Shown one piece after another: positions 50,151-61,661 of a stretch of DNA of 64,000 bases. Position numbers and translations under genes: made by a program. Origin of the DNA: Grifola frondosa (lineage: Eukaryota > Basidiomycota > Agaricomycetes > Polyporales > Grifolaceae); assembly GCA_001683735.1 (NCBI GenBank), contig LUGG01000003.1:2108001-2172000 (forward strand). Reading direction: 5' to 3'. Within the stretch, counting starts at the first letter, position 1, and every line of letters begins with the position of its first letter. Under the pieces are notes generated by a model that did not search any database, was not told the origin of the DNA, and saw only the letters and a list, made by a program, of their open reading frames with translations.

Positions 50151-52834
50151 ATGGACCCAGCAACGCTTGCTGCCCAAGTCGGGCAGTTGGACATATCGGA
50201 AATGCCACTACAAGGCACGAGGCCACCCCATTTCCGGGCCGATATGTCTCCAGACGAAATACAGCGCGCTATTAGAGAATACCAGGAGTGGTTTGAACAA
50301 GATCGCCAGGTTTCACCCGGGCCTGCTCCTTATATAGATCGGGACTCTCTCATTGAGGGTCAGATTTCTCGTCGTCGACAGCATGAGCGACATTTTAATA
50401 GTCGTGCTGGAGTTCAGTGGTACATGTCCATTGTTGGTTTTGCGAAGCACTCGAGTTCGGCTCCGTTGGAGGCCTTAGAACGAGGTGCGTGGCTCGTTAG
50501 TAGGTTGAGGGACCATCCTTGATATTATTCACCCCAGTCAACTTCTCTCAAATGCTCGTACGAAAAGTACACATCGTGAGTATTGTTTTACGCCACAGGA
50601 GACACGTCTCACTACTCCCATCCACAGGGGTCTTATCTACTATGCCGGACGATTACACCTTGCAGTCTGTTACGATTTTGTAATGCTTATGCCTCCGCCT
50701 ACATTCTAACATGATTGTTCTAGTTCGTTTGACATCGATACAGATGGTCGTCGAAGATCCTGAGGGTGTCGCCCAAAACCTATCCATATACAACTTCCCC
50801 ACTACGCTGGAGTGTTCACTCGACTACCTCGACCTCCTGTTTCCCCTTGGTACAGTGATAGCCATCCGCGAGCCGACCTTCAAGGCAGCCACGCAAGGTC
50901 CCTGTCCGTTCCTGCGTGTGGACACCCCTACGGACATTGCGTTCATAGGACCTCACAGCCCACTTCTGAATGACCTCACTTGGCATTCTGGGACCCATGT
51001 GCCGAGGTCTCTCGCGCTGCCAGAGACTGTTGAAAGCTGGAGAGAGCGAGGTAATGCGTACTTCAAGGCATCCGACTGGCTCCCCGCTGCGATCGCGTAC
51101 TCGCACGGCCTTGCCCTCGATCCAGATGCAGCCGTCCTTCTCTCAAACCGTTCGGAAGCATTCTTGCGACTAAACTACTTCTCCGGGGCTCTACACGATG
51201 CCAGGCGTATTCTCTCCATGACCGGGATCGCAGAGTCTTTGGTTAACAAGGCTTGGTTCCGGGCAGGGAAGGCCGAGTATGCTAGGGGCCAGTACGATGC
51301 GGCTGAAGCCAGTTTTGTCCAATGGCAACGCGGTCATCCAGAAGATCCCGCTGTTCTGGAGTGGATCACGCGATCGCAGCAGCGCCTAGCCGAGAAACGT
51401 ACGGGCAATTTCGATTGGGCCGAGATGTTCCGGATTTCTCAGAAGGAGAAACACCTCGACGTCGCTGACTACCAAGGTCCACTAGCTGTGGGGAATATGG
51501 ATCATTATGGTGGCGGTCGAGGAATGGTTTCAACAAGAGACATAGGGGTGGGAGAATTGCTCGTACGTTGCCCGTTTATCTTATCATAATGTCCGCTCAC
51601 TGCGGCGAATTAGCTCGTATCGAAGCCTTTCGTCGCCATATACGCTGAGGATCTTTCCGACAGACAAGTAGTGATGTCCGTTGACCTGATTTCAAAAACC
51701 ATGAACAAACGCACTGGCTCTGCTGCCTTGTCACGTATCGTGGAGAAAATGTACGGCAACCCAGATACCCATGACCTCGTATACCACCTGTATGCTGGTC
51801 CTGACTACCCTCCCCACCGCCTTCCTATCCCCCGGTTATGTCATCGGACCCGGCGGCCGTCAATGTTCTGGCGCCCTCGCTAAACATCGACGTCGCACGA
51901 CTGGAAGCCATCTCTACATATAACCTCTTTTGTCCGTTCTCTCTCATGCCACTGGGTGCGGAGTCCTCTACGAACGCAGACGACAGCCCGGTAGGATTAT
52001 ACCTCTTGCCGTCTCTCTTCAACCACTCTTGCTCAGGGAATGCTATATGGCACTGTATAGGAGACGTAATGATCATCAGGGCGACAGCGCCTATCCAGGC
52101 TGGCTCGGAGATCACTCTGCGATACACCGCAGAAATCTCCTACGTGGCACGCCATGCAGTTCTCCGAAAACACATGATCGCCAGTTGTGACTGCCAGCTC
52201 TGCAAGGAGGACCAAAATGACGGCGAGGCAGCCATCCAGCGCAGACATGAACTTTACACATCATTCTCGGATACCGAGCTACAGAGACAGTCTTTGGCAG
52301 AGTTGCGGTCGCTGGAGCAGGAGCTTATGGCGACGTGTGTGCCATCGAGGAGTGCTGTACGCCCGATGACGGCGACGGTGCAGCATGCCATTGCGGAAAA
52401 AATCAGGTCTCTCTATATTCCGGGTACTCTATCGGAGGCGATCGAAGAGGATATGAAAGCCCTCGAAAGCTTTGGTTTTGTGGTCCTGGATAGGGCGACG
52501 TCGGATGATTCCGCAGCATCGCCGGACGTTGATAAGTTGCCAATTGATACCACTCGCTTCCCTTCCACGACCTCTTTCCAGCAGCCCGTTTTTATGATGG
52601 TGAGGATAGCCTGGACTTTCTTGCTTCTCAACGATGAAGGGAAAGCAGTGTGCTGGCTGAAAGCTGCGCTGTGGTGTACGTCGAAGATTTTTATCGCCTC
52701 ATTCGCAGAGCTCATACGTGCTATTTGCAGTGTTCAACGCATCTATCGGCGGCGGGAAGGAGCTGTTCATGTTAGTGCTGATGCCCATTCTCTCAAAAAT
52801 GGACATGCAGAGCTTCGGTGAGAGAGTGCTGTAG
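50151..52834 (+). CDS. TPR-SET domain protein (SMYD-like methyltransferase), copy 1
   Basis: First of three tandem paralogues. The N-terminus MDPATLAAQVGQLDI leads to a conserved block RPPHFRADMSPDEIQRAI and EWFEQDRQVSPGPAPYIDR. A small beta-type domain follows (RLTSIQMVVEDPEGVAQNLS, LFPLGTVIAIREPTFKAATQ), then TPR units (ESWRERGNAYFKASDWLPAA, NRSEAFLRLNYFSGALHDAR). The SET region begins at GGGRGMVSTRDIGVGELL, has the AdoMet-site motif LFNHSCSGNA, then IQAGSEITLRYTAEISYVAR and a Cys-rich post-SET ASCDCQLCKED. The C-terminus is SIGGGKELFMLVLMPILSKM, and the stop is TAG at 52832-52834. These residues are those expected of an active SET methyltransferase; the substrate is unknown. Frame slips occur near 51815 and 52735. 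Confidence 0.85.
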
Positions 52835-53785
52835 AGTGAGATTGGGCACTTGTTACCTGCCGAACCTCAAACGTGACCTCATATTCACGGAGTGTATTGC
52901 ATGCTTGCATCTACGAAGCAGACAATGCGTCATCTAGGCAAGCTAGCGAGATAGGAAATGTTGCCCCTACCAGTGCCGATCTGGCCTTTGGGCGGATTTA
53001 GTGCGCCAGGACGATCTCCGTCGGACTTCCCGATTTCCGTGCCACTTTGAGCCAATTTCTTCCCGGCTACGATTATCGCGGATGTATTTTGGCAGCTTAC
53101 GTGCTCTTGTTCCGCGTTTGTGAATGCTGAACTTTGTCGCTCGTCCGGTGCGTGTTTGTGGCAAGTATTCATCGTTAAGGCTGAAGCAAACGCTACGTCT
53201 CGCTGTCACCATTGACGACTGCGATGGGCATAATGACATTCTCTATGCTCTACATTATACACTCCATTTTCAACTTTCAGGAGTACAATTCCCAAGGAGA
53301 GGTTATGAGAACAGCGATGACCATTGAGTGAATATTGAACGATCTCGACGTCGCGTGGCATATCGATCGCGCGGATGATCAAAGATCTGCTCGCTCGCTC
53401 GTCCACGCCTTCATCTTGCCTTCATCATCGTGGACATTAATGCACGGACTCGTATACCCAATGTGCAGCGCAAGAGTGATGGTATGGAACGCAAATCGGA
53501 GGGCATGTCTGTCTTTCTGCGCATTTTGGCGCCGTAGCACCGATATCAGGGTGATGATCTATAAATAACTTTCCAGGCCCGTAACCTAATGCTATTTTTG
53601 GAGCAGGACGGACGCCATAACCGCATTGAGCAGCAAATGGCAGCATATACACATTTCATCTGCTCTATTGACCTCTTCTGTTGTCCCGCTCTACCAGCCT
53701 CTTGAACCTTGGCGCACTGGACTCCAAGTTTTGAATCTTCGTTCACAGCATAAGTTCTAGCCAACCTAGCACTTTCACTGGCATC
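52835..53785. other. Spacer between TPR-SET copies 1 and 2
   Basis: Contains no recognised gene; must hold the promoter of copy 2. No obvious similarity to the 56.5-57.1 kb spacer could be seen by eye. Confidence 0.45.
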
Positions 53786-56505
53786 ATGGACCCGGATGCG
53801 CTGGCTGCCATGATGGCACAAATGGGCATGACATTTGATGACTTGCGCGAAATGCAAGCTCGTCTGGGCATGTCATCGGATCCGCCCTCTCAGGCTAGCA
53901 GACCTCCTCACTTTCGTCCTGATATGTCTGCCGAGGAGCTTGATCGTGGGGTTCAAGCGTATCAAGCATGGTTCGAGGAAGACCGCAAAGTCCCTCCTGG
54001 ACCAGCACCCTCCATCGATCCCAAAGAGCTCATTTCCAGGCAGCTCGAACTTCGCCAGGGCGACGGGCAGACCTCTCGCGGGGAGGTTTTGACGTACATG
54101 ACTATAGTGGGGTTCCCGAAACACTCTAGTTCTACGCCATTGAGTAAACTGAAACGAAGTGAGCCTCTTTTAATATTTCAGTTCCAATGTTTGATGGGAT
54201 ACCCATTCATATCGCTGCGTCTTCAGTTACCTTTGCAGATATGCTTATTCGGAAAGCTCATATAGTGAGTACGGTGTTTGATGCGAGAGCCTTTGACATG
54301 ACTCGCCTGTAGGGACATTACCTCGTTTGTCGCATAGTTGCGCCTTGTGGTCCGTCACTCTCTCATCACGTTCTTGGTCGAGGCTGATGTCATTTTGCTA
54401 GTTCGTATGTCATCAATACACATGGTCGTAGAGGATCCCGAAGGCGCCGCTCAATACCTCTCAATATATAACTTCCTACCACATATGGATCGTCAGTCAG
54501 ATACGTTGACTCACTTTTCCCGATCGGCACTATCATGGCAATTCGTGAACCTACTCTCAAGGCTGCTACACAAGGTCCCTACCCACTCGTACGCGTGGAT
54601 TCTCCAACAGATATTGTGTTTTTGGATCCGACGAGTCCAATTCTCTCCGAGATAGCATGGAAGCGTGGCCCCAAGGTGTCAAACTCGCCTATCATGCCAA
54701 CTACCGTAGAGGAATGGCAAAAGCGCGGCAATGCAGACTTCAAAATTTCAGAGTGGCTTCCCGCCGCGATCGCGTATTCCCATGGTCTCGAATTGGATTG
54801 TAACGCTGCTGTCCTGAGAGTCAACAGAGCGGAAGCATTCCTTCGTCTGAAATACTACTCTGGTGCGCTCTTCGATGCACAACATGCCTATACGTCGCCG
54901 GAAGTACCGGAGACCTCCCGTGACAAAGCATTGTTCCGAGCTGCACGAGCCAACTATGGGAGGGAGGATTTCAAAGCTGCCGAAACTATGTTTCTGCAGT
55001 GGCAGCGCACTCATCCGGAAGATCGAGCAGTTGTTGAATGGATCAGTCGTTCAAGGGCGCGCTTGGCGGAGAGCGGCTCCGGTAAATACGACTGGGCCCA
55101 CATGTTCCGCACGTCGCAGAAAAACGTCCATCTCGACGTGGCTGACTATGTTGGTCCAATCGAAGTGCGACCCATGCAACATCGTGGCGGTGGTCGAGGC
55201 GTCGTAGCCACGAGAGATATCAAGCTAGGGGAACTGCTCGTGCGTTTTTGATCTGTCTCAACGATCGCAACTCATGATTCTGCATGGTCAATCAGCTTGT
55301 GTCAAAGCCATTTGTGTCCGTATTTCCACAGGATGTCGCCGAGCGAGAAATTTTTATGTCTGTCGATTTGATCACTAAATCGATGAACCGAAGTACGCAA
55401 TCTATCACTCTACTGCGAGCTGTAGAAAAGCTATACGGCAACCCCGATGCATATGATTCGGTATACGATCTGTATGCTGGCCCCGACTACCCTTCTCCGC
55501 CCACTTCGTACCCCCCTCCAGTTCCCAAAGGCCCTACTCCAGTAGATCCCCTAGCATCTACAGTTGACATTGACATTGCGCGCCTAGAAGCCATCTGCGC
55601 ATACAATAACTTTTCCCCAGTGTCTCTCCACCCGCTTGGCCTCACTTCTTCTGCAAAGAAAGACGAGCCGCCAACAGGTCTATATCTTCTACCGGCACTA
55701 CTTAACCATTCATGTGCAGGGAACGCGACCTGGCATTGCTTCGGGGACGTCATGGTCATCAGGGCGGTACAGCCTATACAAGCCGGCACCGAGATCACCC
55801 ACCACTATACGGCGGATGCATCATACGTCGATCGCTGCGCATCGCTCAAAAAGCACATGTTGTCCAGCTGCGACTGTTGGCTGTGCAAGGAGGACCTGGG
55901 CGATGGAGAAGACGCGATTCAGCGCAGACACGCATTGTACTCGCAGTTCATGGGGGGAGATGCCCATAGGTATTCCTTGACCAAGCTGCGCGCGTTGGAA
56001 AAGGAGCTGTATTCGACGTATGCGGAGTCGAGGGGACCGATTCGGCCGATGACAGCAGCTTTTCTGTTCGCGATTGCGAACAGACTACGATCCTCGGGCG
56101 CTCAGAGGGACGCCATTGGAGAGGAGATACAGGCACTGAAAAATCTTGGCTTCAAAGTTCTCAATGGGACAGGCTCATCATCGCTTAACGGGGATCGTCA
56201 ATTGCCTATTGAAACTGATAACATCCCGTCAACAACGCCTTTCCAGGAACCTGTTGCCTCCATGATCCGAATTGCAAAGGGCTATATGGAGCTTGAAGAT
56301 AAGAAGAAGGCAGGCAGCTGGCTTCGGGCCTCGTTGTGGGGTGAGTGGAAGCCACGTTTACCAAACGACGATGCCATTCATTCATCTCCGCTCCTTCCTA
56401 GTGCTAGACGTCGTCGTTGGTGGCGGGAGAGAACTTTATATCTTGATCATGGGTCCAACTCTTGAGAAGCTCAACATGCTCAAATTCGCGAAGAAGGTTC
56501 TGTAA
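53786..56505 (+). CDS. TPR-SET domain protein (SMYD-like methyltransferase), copy 2
   Basis: Same architecture as copy 1. The N-terminus MDPDALAAMMAQMGMTFDDL continues with RPPHFRPDMSAEELDRGV. The middle has VEDPEGAAQYLSIYNF, the TPR block EEWQKRGNADFKISEWLPAA, and the SET start RGGGRGVVATRDIKLGELL. The catalytic part has LLNHSCAGNATWHCFGDVMV, IQAGTEITHHYTADASYVDR and the Cys-rich SSCDCWLCKEDLGDGEDAIQ. The C-terminus is VVVGGGRELYILIMGPTLEK and ends FAKKVL with TAA at 56503-56505. One base is missing near 54475 (SIYNFPTT). The NHSC motif and post-SET cysteines are intact, so this copy looks functional. Neutral Thr-His-His replaces Thr-Leu-Arg in the EIT segment of copy 1. Confidence 0.85.
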
Positions 56506-57056
56506 ATACGTTTTCGCCCTAAAATGAAATGCATTCTCAGTTTGTGGTTGCCAATCGATACACGTTATAGGGTGCTAACGTTAATATTCAATACGTTCAG
56601 AAAAATCTCGACGGCGACAGGCAATAGTTCCGTCTATTTCAAGTCCCTGATGACTCAAGTTATCGTGTGCCTACAACCACGACAGGATTTGCAGGGGCTT
56701 CTTGCACTGGCGGGCGGCGGTCGGCACGTGTTTCATATACCACTTGGTCGACGGTGAAACGTTTCGCTTCCCAAAAGTCGAGGAGGCTATTGACTTCAAA
56801 AGTCCAGACCAAGGTTTCGCATAGGTATTTATCCACGCAATCCCTTTCTTACGCTGTGAAGACTTGTCTTGCTCGTGTAGCAAACCGAGGGGAGCGGTCT
56901 CATTTGATTGCTTCTTTTTTGCCGCAGCAACAAACGTCATGACGCCGTTCGCACTGATTTGGTATTGACCCTTTGGTTCACGGGCTAGCTCGCTCATAAA
57001 GATGGAGGAGAGGCAGCACAACAGACTCAGTTCTTTCGCCCACTCTCATCTTCATC
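56506..57056. other. Spacer between TPR-SET copies 2 and 3
   Basis: About 550 bp with no recognised gene or repeat; presumably the copy 3 promoter. Confidence 0.45.
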
Positions 57057-58803
57057 ATGGATCCTGCAATGCTCGCCGCGATGATGACCCGAATGGGCGT
57101 AACCGCTGATGATTTACGAGCCTTCCAGTGTCATCGCGAGATACCAACTCTGACGGGACCGTCAATTACATGCAGCCGCCCTCCACAGTTCCGCCCTAAT
57201 ATGTCATCCGACGAACTTCGCCAATATGCTGACAAATATCGGGCATGGTTCGATGAAGACCTAAAGATTGCTCCTGGACCAGCTCCATTTATGAACCGTA
57301 CACTCCTTGTGTCGGAGCAGGCGGCTTCCCGTCGCTACCATGAAACTAGGAAAGAGAATGGGTCTTATTGGACATACACAGGACTTGCGAAGCACTATTG
57401 TTCGACATCTGTACTGAATCTAGAGCGAAGTACGTTAACCTGCTCGATTAGCGATGAAGTGTTTTAACGTCGTATGCGTCAGTTACGTTCTCTAATATGT
57501 CCATTCGAAAAACACATATTGTAAGTCGTCTTATTATCTGGTATTTGTGACTTCTAAGTCCATTGGATAGGGACGTTTTCTCTTGTGCCGCATCATCACA
57601 CCTTGCGGTTCGTCATACTGCAGAGTATTCTTTAAATTCTCAAACGAATATTCGTATCACAGTGCGCTTGGTAGCAATATCAACTGTGGTGGAAGACACT
57701 GACGGATTGGTGCAAAATTTGTCGATGTACAACTTTCCTACGACAATCGGCTGTTCACTCGATCATCTCGACAAGTTGTTCCCGATAGGCACGGTCATCG
57801 CCATTCGAGAGCCTACTCTGAAAGCACCATTGTCAGGACCCCGTCCGCTGGTACGAGTGGATTCCCCCACAGACATCGTCTTTATCGAACCCCGTGATCC
57901 AATCCTACGTGACATCACTTGGAGAACTAGACTGCAGACTGTATCTCTTGCAATTCCAGACTCTGTTGAAGGTTGGAAGGAGCGTGGGGATGCATATTTC
58001 AAGGCCTCTGAATGGCTTCCTGCCGCCATTGCATATTCTCGTGGCCTTAGGTTGAACTCAGAGGCTGTTGTCCTTCGACTGAATCGTTCCGAAGCTTTCC
58101 TACGCCTTCGCTACTACTCTGGCGCGCTTTGTGACATGCGCTATGTCCTTCAGTCTGCAGACATACCGGAAGGTTTCCTCCACAAAGCACTGTTTCGAGG
58201 GGCAAAGGCTGAATACGCACGGGGAAATTTTGACGCAGCTCTTGCTAGCTTTTTGCGTTGCCTTGAAATCCGTCCGGAGGAACAGTCGCTCATCGATTGG
58301 ATCAGTCGCACTCGCTCACGCCAAGTAGAGAGTACTGGCCAATACGACTGGGTGTCTTTGTTCCGCATGGCTAGGGAAGATATCCACTTGGATGTCGCTG
58401 ACTACCAAGGTCCTGTGAAAGTACGACCAATGGCGCATCGCGGGGGTGGTAGAGGTATTGTAGCCACGAAGAATGTCGAAGTGGGAGAATTGCTTGTATG
58501 TCCTTCAACCGCTGCTCAGTGGTTGAGACTTATGTGCTCCCATAGCTTGTGTCCAAGCCGTTCATCGCTATATACGACAGTGATGTCCCAAAGGGAGAAA
58601 CATTCATCGCACTTGATTTGCTCTCGAAACGTATCAACTCTAGTACAAGACATACATCCTTGTTGCGGACCATAGAGAAAATATATGGCAATCCTGAGAC
58701 CCATGATCTCGTGTATCATTTGTATGCCGGTCCCGACTTCCCTTGCCCATCTGACTCATATCCCCCGATGACTTCGCCACAACCCTCCCCAGTGGATCCT
58801 CTA
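57057..58803 (+). pseudogene. TPR-SET copy 3, truncated before the SET catalytic core
   Basis: The N-terminus MDPAMLAAMMTRMGVTADDL matches copy 2, followed by RPPQFRPNMSSDELRQYADK, VVEDTDGLVQNLSMYNFPTT, the TPR block EGWKERGDAYFKASEWLPAA, and HRGGGRGIVATKNVEVGELL. It continues through VSKPFIAIYDSDV, ALDLLSKRINSSTRHTSLLR and KIYGNPETHDLVYHLYAGPD to SPVDPL. In copies 1 and 2 the next residues are (V/L)DIDIARLEA and then the NHSC motif. Here the similarity stops near 58803 and unrelated sequence with short palindromes follows. The AdoMet-binding and post-SET motifs are therefore missing, so it cannot be an active methyltransferase as it stands. The most economical cause is insertion of the transposon that follows. 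Confidence 0.8.
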
Positions 58804-58851
58804 GTCCCCCATCAGCAAAACATTTTTGGCCTGAGCAGACTGTACATACCC

Positions 58852-59078
58852 GTGCACACCCCAGAAGTGGGTGCACCAAATATATTTTCTTGCACACCAC
58901 ACTTGGTGTTTGGCAAGAACCGCCAGACGGTGCCAGCCACTGCACCATGTGGCCGGAGGCGTGCAATCGGAGCCCGGCCATTCCAAACCGGCGCCATTCC
59001 TCTGATATGATAGGGCCAGGCACGATACATATCGGGCAAGACCTTCTATCATATTGCCAGCCTCGGCGTGTGCCTGGC
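58852..59078. repeat. Cluster of short inverted repeats near transposon left end
   Basis: GTGCAC at 58852-58857 repeats at 58871-58876 (self-complementary). ACACCA 58894-58899 pairs with TGGTGT 58904-58909. ATATGATAG 59005-59013 pairs with CTATCATAT 59046-59054. GCCAGGCAC 59015-59023 pairs with GTGCCTGGC 59070-59078. The last two pairs are interleaved rather than nested. Such subterminal motifs are usual transposase binding sites in CACTA-related elements. Confidence 0.7.
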
Positions 59079-59320
59079 ACCAATTTCCCCGGCACTAGCG
59101 GACATGAGTCCGGTCCTGTAAGATCGACGCGGTGTCCCCGCCGCTTGCACATCTCGGTCCCCGATGCTTGCACGCTTTGATCACGTAGATTAATATATTT
59201 AATTTGAAACCTGAATGATTACACAACACTGATGGAGTCCACAAGAAATACGAGCAACAACAGAAACTTGAAGCACAAACGACATGAATCACTGTCAATA
59301 AAAAATAAATCCTTCCGACC

Positions 59321-61361
59321 CTAAAACCACTCCGGGAGGTCATCGAGCTCGTCGCGCTCTTCCTCGCCTTCCTCCGGATAATCCAGTTCTTCCATGTCCT
59401 TGTCGGAATCGTCTTCGGCGCCGCTATCATGGTCCCATGCGTCTTCCTTGCCGCTAGTGCCATTGTCCCCGCGGTCCTCGTCGGAATTCTCACTAGCGTA
59501 ACAGATCTGGTCCTCGAGAGCTCGCTGCGCCATCTCCTCACCACGCCTACGCTCCTCGATGGCGGCTTCCCTGGCGGTGCGCTGAGCGAGAATCCGCACG
59601 TACGTATTGTCTCCATTGTCCTCGTCATCGCTGTCACTCCCATTGTTCCCGAATACTTCTCTGTGGTGGAGTATGTATCAGTAGATAGATTAATAAATAC
59701 AGAAAGCGACACTTACTCGTTCCACCACTTCAATGTGGAGGCGCGCCACTCAGCATTCAAGAACAAATGTATAAGGCTGTTGTAGAAGTCCGCGCTGTTG
59801 AATTTGTTGTCATCGACCTGCCAGGCATCTTGGTCGTTGAGAATGAAGCACGCCTGGTGCAGAAAGAAGAAGATGAGTGTGAATTTATATAAGTGAAGGC
59901 CGACATACCAAGACTGCAACATATCCGATGTTTTCAGGAGTCACCTCGCTCATCTTGTTGAGCTCGGCAACAGGCCTAGGTCCGCCCTTGAGGCCCACGC
60001 AGGCGAACACAGTAGCGTTGCGTTTGCCTGTAAAGATGTGACGGAAGCACTTGTATATTTGGGTCAGTAATGTACTTGAAGCCAAGATAACACTCACTCG
60101 AATGAGAAACGGGCCCCTGCAGAGCCCGTAGTCAGATCTCCCCTTCTTATAGCCGTCCTCGGGATACATGAACGAAGGATAATTGCGGGATTTGATCCTT
60201 GTAGTCCCCTCGCGCACGTTGCGACAGAACCTACACGAAAATCAATGTGGTGAGTGCATGTATACATCGGAATGAGACTCACAATTCTGGATTAGCATCG
60301 AAATCATCCCGGAGTCTACGAGGCGTTAAGAGGTGGGTGGTTGCGAGATCCTTGAAGCCGCGGAGCATCTTGTTGCGTCCGGCCTGGTAGCGAATAATCG
60401 TGCCGTCGAGGCGTACCTCCTCGATATATAGCATGGCGTCGTAGCACAGCGTGCCGAGGTCGTCCGAGCGTGCAAATCATGCGTGTGCATCAAGCTGTGA
60501 ATGATAGTGTTGGTCAGTAGGCGAGGCAAGGTAGTAAAATATAAATGACTTACGAATGTGCCAAGGAGGACCACGCCATATGGACTGATGGCTAGGTCAG
60601 GCATCAGTGCGGCCATGAAGGGAACACGGCGCATAATAATGCCCCATGCCTTGAGATATTTTTCAATATCCTCGCACGCGCTGTCAATTTATTAGTACAT
60701 ATGCCGGTAGCATATATGCGGGGTACGTACATTTTTTTGAATACTTCCATCTCCTGCGCGGTCTCCACGGGCTCCGGGTCATCGTGGAGAGCAACGCCCA
60801 TGGTGACTAACTCCGGGATGTTGATATGATTACCGCATTCGCGATTAATCATGCGCACGGCATCCTTGAGTTGCGCGCCGGGGCTGTGGGTTTCTCTGCG
60901 CACGAAGAAGGTGAGCATACATGCGCATATATGCTCATTACTTACCTTATAACCCATCCTCTTGATTCCTTCGCGTTGCGCAACTCAAGCATGACCGACC
61001 GATAGAAATCATCGAATTTGGGGTTCCTGTCGTCCGGAACGAAGGCATCATCATCCGAGGAATCAACATGGCACGACTTGCCATATTTAGCTCGTGTGCG
61101 GGGGATAGGAGAGGACGGCGTGCGGCTAGAAGAAAATTGTTTCTTGCGCGGGCGAGGGGAGGCTGAGCGATTGTCTGCGTGGCCACGGCCCGCACTTGAC
61201 GAGGTGGCAGCGACGACTGAGGACTCGAAGGTGGCGTGGGGGATTCGATATGCCTATATTAGGTTAGCGTGCAGATCTTCGAGGGCATCTCTCACGTACC
61301 TGGCGCATCGATCACCCACATCTTGGGTGCCGGAATGCGATTTATTCTTGCGGGAGGGCAT
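59321..61361 (-). CDS. DUF6698-like protein of unknown function
   Basis: The start MPSRKNKSHSGTQDVGDRCA at 61361 leads, after a Ser/Arg-rich linker, to FYRSVMLELRNAKESRGW, PGAQLKDAVRMINRECGNHI, ACEDIEKYLKAWG and the characteristic ARSDDLGTL. Then come RNKMLRGFKDLATTHLLTPR, RSDYGLCRGPFLIR, FRHIFTGKRNATVF and VTPENIGYVAVL, and the protein ends in an acidic tail (DMEELDYPEEGEEERDELDD, PEWF). These blocks match my memory of DUF6698, a family that is widespread in agaricomycete genomes and often sits by DNA transposons. The function is unknown. Several introns are present. A TATAAAA on the minus strand at 61461-61467 lies about 100 bp upstream. Confidence 0.75.
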
Positions 61362-61661
61362 GTTGAGGTGAGAGAAAGCGAGGAGAAACTGAGCAAAGGC
61401 AGAGGAAGGTTGTCGTATGGGTTCAAAGTCGTGGGTTGCAGCATGCCAGCTCACCCCAACTTTTATACCTGTCATCACTTGAAGGACGCGATCTTGACTG
61501 AACTTTAAGAACACGGTCCCGTGACCATGTGAGTGCTTCTGATTTTGACTTCAGTAACAAATTCGCTTACCCCACTATATGCGTGCTTACCCCGCTTGCG
61601 CTTACCCCGCTATATGTGTTTACTTGTCCTCCTTGTGTTGGCGTGCGCTCTCTCGATTTTC
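61362..61661. promoter_or_regulatory. Divergent promoter DUF6698 / transposase with three GCTTACCCC repeats
   Basis: The 300 bp between the two start codons hold a minus-strand TATAAAA (61461-61467) and three direct copies of GCTTACCCC at 61565-61573, 61585-61593 and 61600-61608. The first and third are each followed by a CTATATG word within two bases. These may be promoter elements or transposase-binding repeats. Confidence 0.6.

Noticed and set aside
50816..51106. Minus-strand open frame within TPR-SET copy 1
   Set aside because: It is antisense to a well-conserved exon and has no homologous features in copies 2 and 3.
59093..59097. CACTA word as a terminal inverted repeat of the transposon
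   Set aside because: A five-base match at an internal position, not at the point where the TPR-SET similarity ends, and no partner can be checked in the window.
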